Part shown: positions 36,760 through 43,636 of the stretch, piece by piece
Numbering within the stretch: the first letter of the stretch is position 1
Layout of the letters: each line of letters begins with the position of its first letter
Origin: Burkholderiales bacterium
GTDB taxonomy: Bacteria > Pseudomonadota > Gammaproteobacteria > Burkholderiales > JAEUOS01
Assembly (NCBI GenBank): GCA_016790635.1
Contig: JAEUOR010000003.1
Span: 1-64,000 of the forward strand
Length of the DNA stretch: 64,000 nucleotides
Direction: 5' to 3'
The notes under the pieces: generated by a model
The model's database searches: none
Seen by the model: only the letters and a program-made list of their open reading frames with translations
Told to the model about the DNA's origin: nothing
Position numbers and translations under genes: made by a program

Positions 36760-37452
36760 ATGCGCCAGATCGTCCTAGATACCGAAACCACCGGGCTCGA
36801 ACCCGCGCTCGGGCATCGCATCGTCGAGATCGGCTGCGTCGAACTCGTCAACCGGCGCCCCAGCGGCAACACCCTTCATCACTATCTGAATCCGGAGCGC
36901 GACAGCGACGAGGCGGCGCTCGAGGTGCACGGGCTGACGCGAGACTTCCTGGCCGACAAGCCGCGGTTTGGCGCGATCGCGCAGGAACTCCTGGATTTCG
37001 TGGCCGGCGCGGAAATCATCATCCACAACGCGCCTTTCGACCTGGCCTTCCTGGATGCCGAACTGGCGCGCTGCGACCTGGCGCCGTTCCGCAGCCACGT
37101 CGGCGGGGTCGTCGACTCCCTGGCGCTGGCCAAGGAGCGCCACCCAGGCAAGCGCAACAACCTGGATGCGTTGTGCGATCGTTACGGCATTTCCAATGCC
37201 CATCGCACGCTGCACGGCGCGCTGCTCGACGGGCAGCTCCTGGCCGAGGTCTATCTGGCGATGACCCGTGGCCAGGAGACGCTCGCCGTCGATTCCGCCG
37301 GGGACGCCGCCGCCGGTCAACTTTCGACCGGTGGTCGGCTGGTTGCTGCCCTGGTCGTGTCAGCCGATGCGGCCGAGTCGGCGTTACATGAGGAGGTCCT
37401 GGCCGGCATTGCCCGCGAGTGCAAGGGGCAGCCGGTCTGGAGCATCGGGTAG
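36760..37452 (+). CDS. dnaQ: DNA polymerase III epsilon subunit, 3'-5' proofreading exonuclease
   Basis: A 230-residue protein with DEDDh exonuclease motifs: ExoI at Asp7 and Glu9 (VLDTETTGLEP), ExoII at HNAPFDLAFLDAEL, and ExoIII with the His and Asp of HRTLHGALLDGQLLAEVY. Length fits DnaQ, including the C-terminal segment that contacts the alpha subunit. It edits replication errors. It is close to the RND operon (8 bases) rather than next to rnhA, its common partner, so this neighbourhood has been rearranged relative to the usual order. Confidence 0.94.
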   Translation: MRQIVLDTETTGLEPALGHRIVEIGCVELVNRRPSGNTLHHYLNPERDSDEAALEVHGLTRDFLADKPRFGAIAQELLDFVAGAEIIIHNAPFDLAFLDAELARCDLAPFRSHVGGVVDSLALAKERHPGKRNNLDALCDRYGISNAHRTLHGALLDGQLLAEVYLAMTRGQETLAVDSAGDAAAGQLSTGGRLVAALVVSADAAESALHEEVLAGIARECKGQPVWSIG

Positions 37453-37541
37453 TCTGGACGGATTCGGGCGATTGCACGCCCGGTCCGGGCGAGCGCGGAA
37501 TCGGCTGCGCGTCGCTTTTCACATAGGGGGAGAAACAAGCC

Positions 37542-38165
37542 ATGCATCGTTTTGCCAAACACGTCGTTCCCGGGGCCACCTTGCTCGCGGCCCTTGTCAT
37601 GAGCGGGGTCGCGCACTCCGGAACCATCCGTGCGGTCAAGGTCGAGCCGGCCTCGACACAGGTCGGCGCCCAGGTCAAGGTCATCGTCGAAGGGGACGAC
37701 GAAGGCGTCTGCGGCCTGCGTGTCGAGTACGGCAACGGCGACTTCGACCTGACCAAGATGAGCCAGGGCAAGGACAATTTCCCCCGCTCGTTCATGAAGG
37801 TCTACAACAAGGCCGGGACCTATACCATCGTCGCCAAGGGGGGCCGTGACGGCTCCGCGCTGGGATGTCCCGGCGAAGCGCGTGCGACCGTGACCGTGGC
37901 GGAGGCGCCCAAACCCGCCGCTGCCGCTGCGCCCGCCGCCGCTCCCGCGGCTGCCGCCAAGCCGGCCGCGCCGACCTGCCCTGAGGGCTATGCCGTCAAC
38001 ACCAAATCGGTCAACAGCAAGACCGGCGCCTATACCTGCACGGCGCAAAAAGGTGCGAAGAAGCCCGAAAAGCCGCTTGCCTGCCCGACCGGCACCGAGT
38101 ATTTCGCCTCGCCCAAGGGCTCGTCGCTGGGTTGCCGCAAGCCGGCCGCGGCCGCCAAGAAGTAA
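37542..38165 (+). CDS. Exported protein with PKD-like domain and Ala/Pro linker
   Basis: A 207-residue protein with a strong ribosome site (AGGGGGAGAAAC). A signal peptide ends near VAHSGT. Residues about 30-120 resemble an Ig/PKD-type beta-sandwich: VKVEPASTQVGAQVKVIVEG then YNKAGTYTIVAKG and ARATVTVAE. A low-complexity Ala/Pro linker follows at about 125-150, then a small C-terminal module with four cysteines (CPEGYAVN, YTCTAQKG, LACPTGTEYF, LGCRKP). The location is probably periplasmic or outer surface. No function is known; the cysteine-rich end could be disulfide-bonded. Confidence 0.75.
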   Translation: MHRFAKHVVPGATLLAALVMSGVAHSGTIRAVKVEPASTQVGAQVKVIVEGDDEGVCGLRVEYGNGDFDLTKMSQGKDNFPRSFMKVYNKAGTYTIVAKGGRDGSALGCPGEARATVTVAEAPKPAAAAAPAAAPAAAAKPAAPTCPEGYAVNTKSVNSKTGAYTCTAQKGAKKPEKPLACPTGTEYFASPKGSSLGCRKPAAAAKK

Positions 38166-38183
38166 TCCGGGCTGGCCGGAGCG

Positions 38184-38945
38184 GTGTTGCCGGCCACGCA
38201 TCGAGCGCGCGTCGCCCTCAATCGGGTGACGTGCGCCGCAAGAGGTTGCCTGGCCGTGCTGGCCGCCTGCGTCTGCCTGGCAGGGTACGCCTCCGAATCA
38301 CCGTTTGCCGCTGCCTATCCACCGGGTTCAATCGACTCGGTGGCAAAGGCCGACGCAGCCATCAGCGCGGCACGCGACGAGCGCAACGCGCAGTTCGCGC
38401 GCGACGCGCGTGCCCGCCTCCTGTGCCGCGATCAGTTCCTCGCCGAACGTTGCCTGGTTGCCGCGCGCGAGGCCAATGACGCCGCCGTGCGTCGCATCCA
38501 GGCCGTTGACCTCGAGGCGCGCGAGTTCCTGCGCCGGGATCGCGCACGACAGCAGGCCGCGGCACGCGCGGCGCGTCAGGCCGAGGAGGTGTCCTCGGTC
38601 CCGGAGCGCTCCGCCAGCGGGGCGGCGCGCAGCCGGGACCTCGAGCAAAGACAGGCGGAAAGCCTGAAGCGTCGCGAAGAGTTCGAGCGCGCAGCCCCGG
38701 AGCGTGCCGCGCAAGCAAAACGAGCTGAAGAAGAAGCGGCGCGGCGCGCCGAGCGGGCGCGGCGCCGCGCGGCCGACGACCAGGCGGCCGCCCCGGAAAG
38801 GGCCAAACGTGCCAGCGAGGTCGCCGCCAAGCGGGAAGCTGCAATCAAGCGGGCCGCGCAGCGTGAGGCGCGCGAGAACGAGCGGGCTGCCGAGCGCGCA
38901 CGCAAGGCGGCAGCGGCACGCGCCAAGGCGCCGCCCGAGCAGTAG
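38184..38945 (+). CDS. Ala/Arg/Glu-rich coiled-coil protein, exported or membrane-anchored
   Basis: A 253-residue protein. The start codon is a GTG at 38184, or possibly a GTG at 38226 that places the hydrophobic segment CLAVLAACVCLAGYAS nearer the end. After this signal the protein is a long charged helix: ARDERNAQFARDARARLLCRDQFLAERC, then many RA, RR, EA pairs to the end (for example EEEAARRAERARRRAADD). It contains a few cysteines near residue 80. It resembles TolA-type or stalk proteins only in composition. It ends before a palindromic hairpin. No function can be assigned. Confidence 0.6.
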   Translation: MLPATHRARVALNRVTCAARGCLAVLAACVCLAGYASESPFAAAYPPGSIDSVAKADAAISAARDERNAQFARDARARLLCRDQFLAERCLVAAREANDAAVRRIQAVDLEAREFLRRDRARQQAAARAARQAEEVSSVPERSASGAARSRDLEQRQAESLKRREEFERAAPERAAQAKRAEEEAARRAERARRRAADDQAAAPERAKRASEVAAKREAAIKRAAQREARENERAAERARKAAAARAKAPPEQ

Positions 38946-38976
38946 GATCGCGGGGGATGCAGTACCAACCAGAGAG

Positions 38977-38996
38977 CCGGCCGTCAGGACGGCCGG
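38977..38996. terminator. Hairpin between convergent small genes
   Basis: A perfect 8-bp inverted repeat, CCGGCCGT / ACGGCCGG with a CAGG loop, lies 31 bases after the coiled-coil gene stop and 43 bases before the end of the convergent minus-strand gene. No T-run, so its role as a bidirectional terminator is inferred from position. Confidence 0.5.
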
Positions 38997-39039
38997 TGGG
39001 GCGCCGTGACGGGTGGGCCCGCCGGCGCCTCTGCTGCTG

Positions 39040-39408
39040 CTAGACGTTGCGCATGTAGGCGTCGACGCAGTTCTGGCGCTCGTTCGGCACTGCGGCGGGC
39101 GGGGGCGCATTCTTGCGGCGCGACACGGGACGGGGCTTGGGCGGCGCGGAAATATCGCTGCAGGCAACCTCGGCCATCTTGCGTATCTGGCACAGGTTGT
39201 CCCACGGGTCGGCCAGGCGCGGGCAATCCGGCGCGGAGACCCGCGGCAGCGCACGACGCTTGGACGCAGAAGCGGACGGTGCCGCGGGCGCGACCGACGG
39301 CGTCATGGCGCCGGACGACGCGGCCGGGCTTTGGGCGTAGACGCCGGAGGTGAGGCCGGCGGCGACCAGGGAGAGGACAAGGACGGATGCGCGGATGGGT
39401 CGAATCAT
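39040..39408 (-). CDS. Small exported cysteine-containing protein, unknown
   Basis: A 122-residue minus-strand protein. GGGGAG lies just upstream of the start and the N-terminus is a signal peptide (SVLVLSLVAAGLTSGVYAQ). The mature protein is Ser/Ala/Pro-rich at first, then contains four cysteines (APDCPRL, NLCQIRKM, VACSDIS, QNCVDAY) that could form two disulfides. Nothing recognised by family. It lies downstream of the PP2C gene on the same strand with a 107-base gap. Confidence 0.65.
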   Translation of the reverse strand: MIRPIRASVLVLSLVAAGLTSGVYAQSPAASSGAMTPSVAPAAPSASASKRRALPRVSAPDCPRLADPWDNLCQIRKMAEVACSDISAPPKPRPVSRRKNAPPPAAVPNERQNCVDAYMRNV

Positions 39409-39515
39409 GGATGACTCCCCGATAAGGGCGTTCCCTTCATGGGAAACGGTGGACAGGCCTTCTACAGCACTTCAAGCAATGCTCGAAGTGCGAGTGCCAA
39501 ACCATTGTACATGCC

Positions 39516-40406
39516 TTATTTTTTGCCGAAAAGCCGGCTGAACATGCCGCCTTTCTTCTCCTCGGCCTCGACCTCTTCCGGTTCGGGCTCGACCGGCTTG
39601 GGCGGAGCGGCAGGGCGGGGTGGGGGCGCCGGCCGGGGCGGAGGCTTGGGTTTTTCTTCCTCGAACTGGGTCAGTTTGACGATGGCGAGAGAACAGTTGT
39701 CGCCGCGCCCGGCGCCGCGCTCGCGCGCCAGCGCGATCAATTGCTCGGAGGCGGTGCGTGGCGGACAGGCGGCGAGGATCGCTCCCAGCTCGATGTCGCC
39801 GAAATAGGCCCACAAGCCATCGCTGCAGAGGAGGAAGGTGTCATCGGGCAGCAGCTTGTCGGTCGATCCGAAATCGATCACCGGCGCATTGGTCGAACCC
39901 AGGCAGTGCACCAGGATGTTCTTGTTGGGGTGGTTTTCCATCTCCGCAGCACTGATCTTGCCTTCGGCGAAAAGCTGCTCGACGTAGGAATGGTCGGTGG
40001 TGCGCTTGACCAGCGGGCCGCCGCGAAAGTGATAGAGGCGGCTGTCGCCCACATGCGCCCAGTCGGCGCGATCCTTTTGCAGCAGCATCGCGACCACCGT
40101 GCTGTGCGGTTCCTGTTCGCTGGTGTAGGAGGACAGCGTGATGATCAGGTGTGATTCATTGACGATCGAGGTCAGCAACTTGCGCGGCGAATCCTCGCGC
40201 GTGTTGAAGTTCTCGAACACCTGCTGCGCCGTCGAGACCACCTGCTGGGCAGCCATGGCCCCGCCGGTGTGCCCGCCCATGCCGTCGGCAACGACCGCCA
40301 GCAGCACGCCGGGCTCGCGCTTGCTCGGGATGATGATCAGCCGATCCTGCTGTTCGGCGCGATCGCCGATATGCTGGCCGGTTCCTGCTTCGATGCGAAT
40401 GGGCAT
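39516..40406 (-). CDS. PP2C-family serine/threonine phosphatase
   Basis: A 296-residue cytoplasmic phosphatase. Metal-binding landmarks are ADGMGGHTGG near residue 41, LLCSDGLWAYFGD near 192 and GDNCSLAIVKL near 236; the N-terminal GDRAEQQDRL supplies a further metal Asp. It dephosphorylates Ser/Thr-phosphorylated proteins with Mn or Mg. The last 50 residues are a proline- and lysine-rich tail (PPPRPAPPPRPAAPPKP, then EEVEAEEKKGG), probably flexible and protein-binding. No kinase is adjacent, so its substrate system is elsewhere. Confidence 0.92.
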   Translation of the reverse strand: MPIRIEAGTGQHIGDRAEQQDRLIIIPSKREPGVLLAVVADGMGGHTGGAMAAQQVVSTAQQVFENFNTREDSPRKLLTSIVNESHLIITLSSYTSEQEPHSTVVAMLLQKDRADWAHVGDSRLYHFRGGPLVKRTTDHSYVEQLFAEGKISAAEMENHPNKNILVHCLGSTNAPVIDFGSTDKLLPDDTFLLCSDGLWAYFGDIELGAILAACPPRTASEQLIALARERGAGRGDNCSLAIVKLTQFEEEKPKPPPRPAPPPRPAAPPKPVEPEPEEVEAEEKKGGMFSRLFGKK

Positions 40407-40556
40407 GGCGGACGATTATAGCCGTGCGGGAGCGGCTCTTCCCCTGTAGAAAGGGGCGTGAAGCCCCGCACTTCGCGCCATTGCGGCCCTTCGCACGCCA
40501 TGGCGCGCGTGTATCATGCGCCGCATCGACAGCACTTCCAACGACAGGCGCAGCGC

Positions 40557-40766
40557 ATGCTCACCGCGCAGGACATCGAGGCCATACAGGCGCGCATCCT
40601 CGAATTGCAGACCGAGCACCGCGATCTCGACGCGGCCATCCACACCCTGGGCAGCACGGTCGGCCACGACCAGTTGCAGTTGCGGCGCCTCAAGAAGCGC
40701 AAGCTGCAGCTGCGCGACACGATCACCCTGTTGCAGATGCGCCTGATCCCGGACATCCCCGCCTAG
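40557..40766 (+). CDS. YdcH/DUF465-family small protein
   Basis: A 69-residue protein, the normal size for the family. I chose the ATG at 40557, MLTAQDIEAI, because the longer frame from a GTG at 40458 overlaps a GGGGC/GCCCC hairpin and adds a tail without similarity. The family signature is in RRLKKRKLQLRDTITLLQ near the C-terminal half, a pattern typical of DUF465 helical-hairpin proteins. Role in the cell is not established. The next gene begins six bases after its stop. Confidence 0.85.
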   Translation: MLTAQDIEAIQARILELQTEHRDLDAAIHTLGSTVGHDQLQLRRLKKRKLQLRDTITLLQMRLIPDIPA

Positions 40767-40772
40767 ACGGCC

Positions 40773-41594
40773 ATGCAGTCGCGCCGCGGACTCCTCATTT
40801 CGTTGGCCTGGATTGCAGGACTGGGTCGTGCCGGCAGCGCGTCGGCGCAGGTCCTGGAGATCATCGAATTGCGGCATCGCCCCGCCGAGCAGCTCGTCCC
40901 CATCCTGGCGCCGCTCGCCGGCAGTGGCGGATCAGTAAGCGGCAGCGGCTTCACGCTGATCGTGCGTGCGCCGGCAGCGCAGGTGGCGCAGATTCGCCAG
41001 GTAGTGGCAAGCCTGGATCGTGCGCCGCGCCAGCTGCTCATTTCGGTGCGCCAGGATTTCGGCGGCAGCATGAGTTCGCGTGGGGTGGGTGGTCAGGTCA
41101 TCCTGGCGCCCGGCGGCAGCGGCGCACAGGTCGGCGTCTACGACCGTACCGGCACCGCGCAGGACAACGTGTCGCAGCAGGTACGCACCCTGGAAGGCAG
41201 CCCGGCGTTCGTGCAGACCGGCACCAGCAACCTGGTGCCACAGCGCACCGTCACGCGTACCGCAGGTGGCACCGTCGTCACCGAGACCGTGGTGCAGCGC
41301 GACCTCAATACCGGCGTTTGGGTCACGCCGCGGGTGGCCGGCGAAATCGTGACGCTCGAGATCGCGACGCAACGCGATTCCCCCGTGCCGGGTGCGGGCG
41401 GGATGAGCGGGCCGGCTGGAATGGCCACCACCAATCGCCTGGTGACCAGCGTGTCCGGACGCCTGGGCGATTGGCTGGACCTGGGCGGGGTCAGCACTTC
41501 GCAGAGTGCCGAGACGCGCGGCATGCTGGCGCGTTCATCCGACGCCGCCGCGATCGAGCGCCGCGTCTGGGTGCGGGTCGAGGAGGTGCGCTGA
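40773..41594 (+). CDS. Short secretin-like exported protein (secretin N-domain without obvious pore domain)
   Basis: A 273-residue protein with signal peptide (LLISLAWIAGLGRAGSASA). Residues about 25-85 look like a secretin N1-type domain: IIELRHRPAEQLVPILAPLAG, then SGFTLIVRAPAAQVAQIRQVVASLDRAPRQLLI. The C-terminal part has strands resembling the beginning of a secretin C-domain (QVRTLEGSPAFVQTG, then GVWVTPRVAGEIVTLEIATQ) but it is too short for a full gated pore of about 250 residues. Similar short proteins in betaproteobacteria are often annotated NolW-like. It may be a pilotin-like adapter, a partial secretin, or an independent outer-membrane component. No type II or III secretion genes adjoin. 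Confidence 0.72.
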   Translation: MQSRRGLLISLAWIAGLGRAGSASAQVLEIIELRHRPAEQLVPILAPLAGSGGSVSGSGFTLIVRAPAAQVAQIRQVVASLDRAPRQLLISVRQDFGGSMSSRGVGGQVILAPGGSGAQVGVYDRTGTAQDNVSQQVRTLEGSPAFVQTGTSNLVPQRTVTRTAGGTVVTETVVQRDLNTGVWVTPRVAGEIVTLEIATQRDSPVPGAGGMSGPAGMATTNRLVTSVSGRLGDWLDLGGVSTSQSAETRGMLARSSDAAAIERRVWVRVEEVR

Positions 41595-41670
41595 CCCGAG
41601 GCCCGCGACGTGCCGATGACCACGGTGGGCATCGGCGTCACGACTGCGCCCGGCACTTGCGCGCGACGCC

Positions 41671-42237
41671 ATGCCGCTCAACGTTCCCAATCTCCTCACC
41701 TGCCTGCGCATCCTCCTGATCCCGCTTTTCGTCGGGATTTTCTACATGCCGGAGTCCTGGCTGGACGGGACGGAGAAAAACCAGGCCGCGACCTTCATCT
41801 TCGTGCTGGCAGCGATCACCGACTGGCTCGACGGCTGGCTGGCGCGGCGCCTGAACCAGCTGTCCGCCTTCGGCGCGTTTCTCGACCCGGTGGCCGATAA
41901 GCTCATGGTCGTGGCCGCGCTCCTGGTGCTGGTGCAGTTGGGGCGCTGCGACGCCACCATCGCGCTCATCATCGTCGGGCGCGAACTGACGATATCGGCG
42001 CTGCGTGAATGGATGGCGCAGGTCGGCCGCTCGAAAAGCGTCGCCGTCAATGCGCTGGGCAAGATCAAGACCATCGCGCAGATGATCGCGATTCCGCTCC
42101 TGCTCTTCGATGATGATTTCCTGGGGCTTTTCCACGCCGGTGTCCTGGGCAGCTGGTGCATCGTCGCCGCCGCGGCGCTGACGCTGGTATCGATGATGGT
42201 CTATTTGCGCGCGGCCTGGCCCTTGCTGCGCGAGTGA
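41671..42237 (+). CDS. pgsA: CDP-diacylglycerol-glycerol-3-phosphate 3-phosphatidyltransferase
   Basis: A 188-residue membrane enzyme with the CDP-alcohol phosphotransferase motif DGx2ARx8Gx3Dx3D fully present: Asp54, Gly55, Ala58, Arg59, Gly68, Asp72 and Asp76. Opening helix LTCLRILLIPLFVGIFY follows NVPN. It transfers a phosphatidyl group to glycerol-3-phosphate, the first committed step to phosphatidylglycerol, at the inner membrane. Its place next to a tRNA pair is a known betaproteobacterial order. Confidence 0.95.
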   Translation: MPLNVPNLLTCLRILLIPLFVGIFYMPESWLDGTEKNQAATFIFVLAAITDWLDGWLARRLNQLSAFGAFLDPVADKLMVVAALLVLVQLGRCDATIALIIVGRELTISALREWMAQVGRSKSVAVNALGKIKTIAQMIAIPLLLFDDDFLGLFHAGVLGSWCIVAAAALTLVSMMVYLRAAWPLLRE

Positions 42238-42248
42238 TCCGGAACTGA

Positions 42249-42254
42249 TATAAT
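42249..42254 (+). promoter_or_regulatory. TATAAT -10 element of the tRNA-Gly promoter
   Basis: A perfect TATAAT lies 12 bases before the first base of the tRNA-Gly, just after the pgsA stop. A -35 could be TTGCTG at 42223-42228 only with an over-long 20-base spacer, so the -35 is weak or absent. Confidence 0.7.
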
Positions 42255-42266
42255 CGTCATCTCTTC

Positions 42267-42342
42267 GCGGGAGTAGCTCAGTTGGTAGAGCGCAACCTTG
42301 CCAAGGTTGAGGTCGCGAGTTCGAGCCTCGTCTCCCGCTCCA
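42267..42342 (+). tRNA. tRNA-Gly (anticodon GCC)
   Basis: A 76-base cloverleaf. Acceptor GCGGGAG pairs with CTCCCGC at 42332-42338; D-arm GCTC/GAGC; anticodon stem CAACC/GGTTG with loop TTGCCAA, giving anticodon GCC; T-arm GCGAG/CTCGT (last pair G-U) with TTCGAGC. The discriminator is T (42339) followed by an encoded CCA (42340-42342). It reads GGC and GGU codons, abundant in this high-GC genome. Confidence 0.97.
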
Positions 42343-42354
42343 GATTGAAAGAAC

Positions 42355-42382
42355 AAGGAAAGTCACGCGACTTTCCTTTTTT
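42355..42382 (+). terminator. Rho-independent terminator downstream of tRNA-Gly
   Basis: A perfect 10-bp stem AAGGAAAGTC / GACTTTCCTT with an ACGC loop is followed by T's (six T's counting the end of the stem), a classical intrinsic terminator. It lies 12 bases after tRNA-Gly and 40 bases before tRNA-Cys, so the two tRNAs are probably separate transcripts or linked only by read-through. Confidence 0.85.
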
Positions 42383-42422
42383 GTTTGAGTCCCGACGTGC
42401 CGCGGGACCCATTTCCCCACAT

Positions 42423-42496
42423 GGCGGGGTAGCAAAGTGGTTATGCAGCGGCCTGCAAAGCCGTGCACGCCGGTTCGATTCCGGCCCCCGCCTCCA
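42423..42496 (+). tRNA. tRNA-Cys (anticodon GCA)
   Basis: A 74-base cloverleaf. Acceptor GGCGGGG pairs with CCCCGCC at 42486-42492; the anticodon loop is CTGCAAA between GCGGC and GCCGT, giving anticodon GCA; T-loop GGTTCGATTCC follows. Discriminator T and encoded CCA at 42494-42496. No promoter is evident between the upstream terminator and the gene. Confidence 0.96.
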
Positions 42497-42841
42497 GTCT
42501 TCCCGGCTTTGTTGCCGATGCCGGCAAGCTTTCCGCGAAGATTCCCGGCGTCCCGGGAGCATGCTGTCATGCCCTGGTCACCTGCGACCGTGACACTGTG
42601 GCGCTTTGCAGCGAGTTCCTCACCGTTCGGCACGCAGGCCACGACGCTGCACCGCTTGACCAGAAACGTGAACAAAGTCACGCAAGTGCCTATGGCCACG
42701 GGAGTTCTGCACTACTTCGCATGTGAGAATCAAAGGCTTCAATTGTGCAATTGCCGGCGCTCGCGCCGCGCAGCGTTCGGGCGGGGGCCGGGGGGGCGCC
42801 CGACACCGATCGGCACAGAAGATGCACCCGTGCCATTGACC
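42497..42841 (+). other. Non-coding leader upstream of epsA
   Basis: A 345-base gap between tRNA-Cys and epsA. The open frame that runs through it overlaps the tRNA and has no family-like content, so I do not call it a gene. Small hairpins are present, such as TCCCGG / CCGGGA at about 42543-42558, and a dyad at 42740-42753 (listed separately). It presumably holds the epsA promoter; no consensus sigma70 or GG-N10-GC pair was convincing. Confidence 0.5.
42740..42753. promoter_or_regulatory. Dyad CAATTG-TG-CAATTG upstream of epsA
   Basis: Two copies of the self-palindrome CAATTG separated by two bases, 89 bases before the epsA start. It could be an operator for a dimeric regulator, perhaps EpsA itself. 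It stands out because the surroundings are G/C-rich. Confidence 0.35.
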
Positions 42842-43636
42842 ATGCCCAATCCCCACCTGACCCGCCGCGACGACGCCAAACGCGTCTTTGCGCTCATGCA
42901 GCAGGCCTTGTCGGTCCGGCGTCACCTGGACCTGCTGGTCTGGCTGCAGGGCGACATGCAGCATTTCCTGCCGCACCAGATCATGGTCGCGTCCTGGGGC
43001 GACTTTCGGCTGGGCCTGGTGCACCATGACATCGTCTCCCGTATGTCCGGAGTCCGCACCGCCAATTGCCCGCCGGAAGAAGTTGCGCCGCTCCTGTCCG
43101 GCCTGTTTGCGCGCTGGACCGAACTGGAAAAGAAGCCTTTCGCGATGCGCGTGGGCGAATCCGGGTTCGGGTCGGCTGCGGCGGCGGGCATTTTCGGCCG
43201 TGCCGTCGGCGGCATGCCTTATGCTTTGATTCACGGCATCAGCGATGAACGCGGCCGCCATGACTGCCTGTATGCCCTCTTCGGTACCGAGCCCTTGACC
43301 TCGGACCGGTCGCGCGCAGCGTTTGAACTCCTGCTGCCCCACATCGACACCGCCTTGCGCCAGGTACCGCCACTGCGCGCGGAGGCGGCGGCGCCGGCCG
43401 ATGCCGATGAACCGGAAGCGGCCTTTCCCGACAGTGGCACGCTTTCTTCGCGCGAGAGCGAGATAATGGCGTGGGTCAAGAAGGGCAAGACCAACCACGA
43501 AATCGGCGCCATCCTCGACATCAGCGCCTTCACCGTCAAGAATCACTTGAAGCGAATCTTCCGCAAGCTCGATGTGTACAACCGCGTGCAGGCGGTGAAC
43601 CGGCTCGAAGGGGCGAGTGCCGATGGAGCGCATTGA
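42842..43636 (+). CDS. epsA: XrtB/PEP-CTERM-associated LuxR-type regulator EpsA
   Basis: A 264-residue regulator. I chose the ATG at 42842 (MPNPHLTRRDD) because the longer frame overlaps the tRNA. The N-terminal part, about 190 residues, has conserved landmarks of the EpsA family (VWLQGDMQHFLPHQIMVASWGDF, RWTELEKKPF). The C-terminal LuxR-type helix-turn-helix is SSRESEIMAWVKKGKTNHEIGAILDISAFTVKNHLKRIFRKLDV, with the recognition helix around SAFTVKNHLKRI. It stands at the head of the exosortase-B exopolysaccharide locus and probably controls it. No receiver or kinase is attached, so its signal is unknown. Its end overlaps the epsB start by 14 bases. Confidence 0.9.
   Translation: MPNPHLTRRDDAKRVFALMQQALSVRRHLDLLVWLQGDMQHFLPHQIMVASWGDFRLGLVHHDIVSRMSGVRTANCPPEEVAPLLSGLFARWTELEKKPFAMRVGESGFGSAAAAGIFGRAVGGMPYALIHGISDERGRHDCLYALFGTEPLTSDRSRAAFELLLPHIDTALRQVPPLRAEAAAPADADEPEAAFPDSGTLSSRESEIMAWVKKGKTNHEIGAILDISAFTVKNHLKRIFRKLDVYNRVQAVNRLEGASADGAH

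Noticed and set aside
40458..40556. GTG start for the YdcH protein
   Set aside because: Overlaps a GGGGC/GCCCC hairpin and adds 33 residues without family similarity.
42437..42841. N-terminal extension of epsA from 42437
   Set aside because: Overlaps the tRNA-Cys gene and lacks EpsA-like sequence until 42842.
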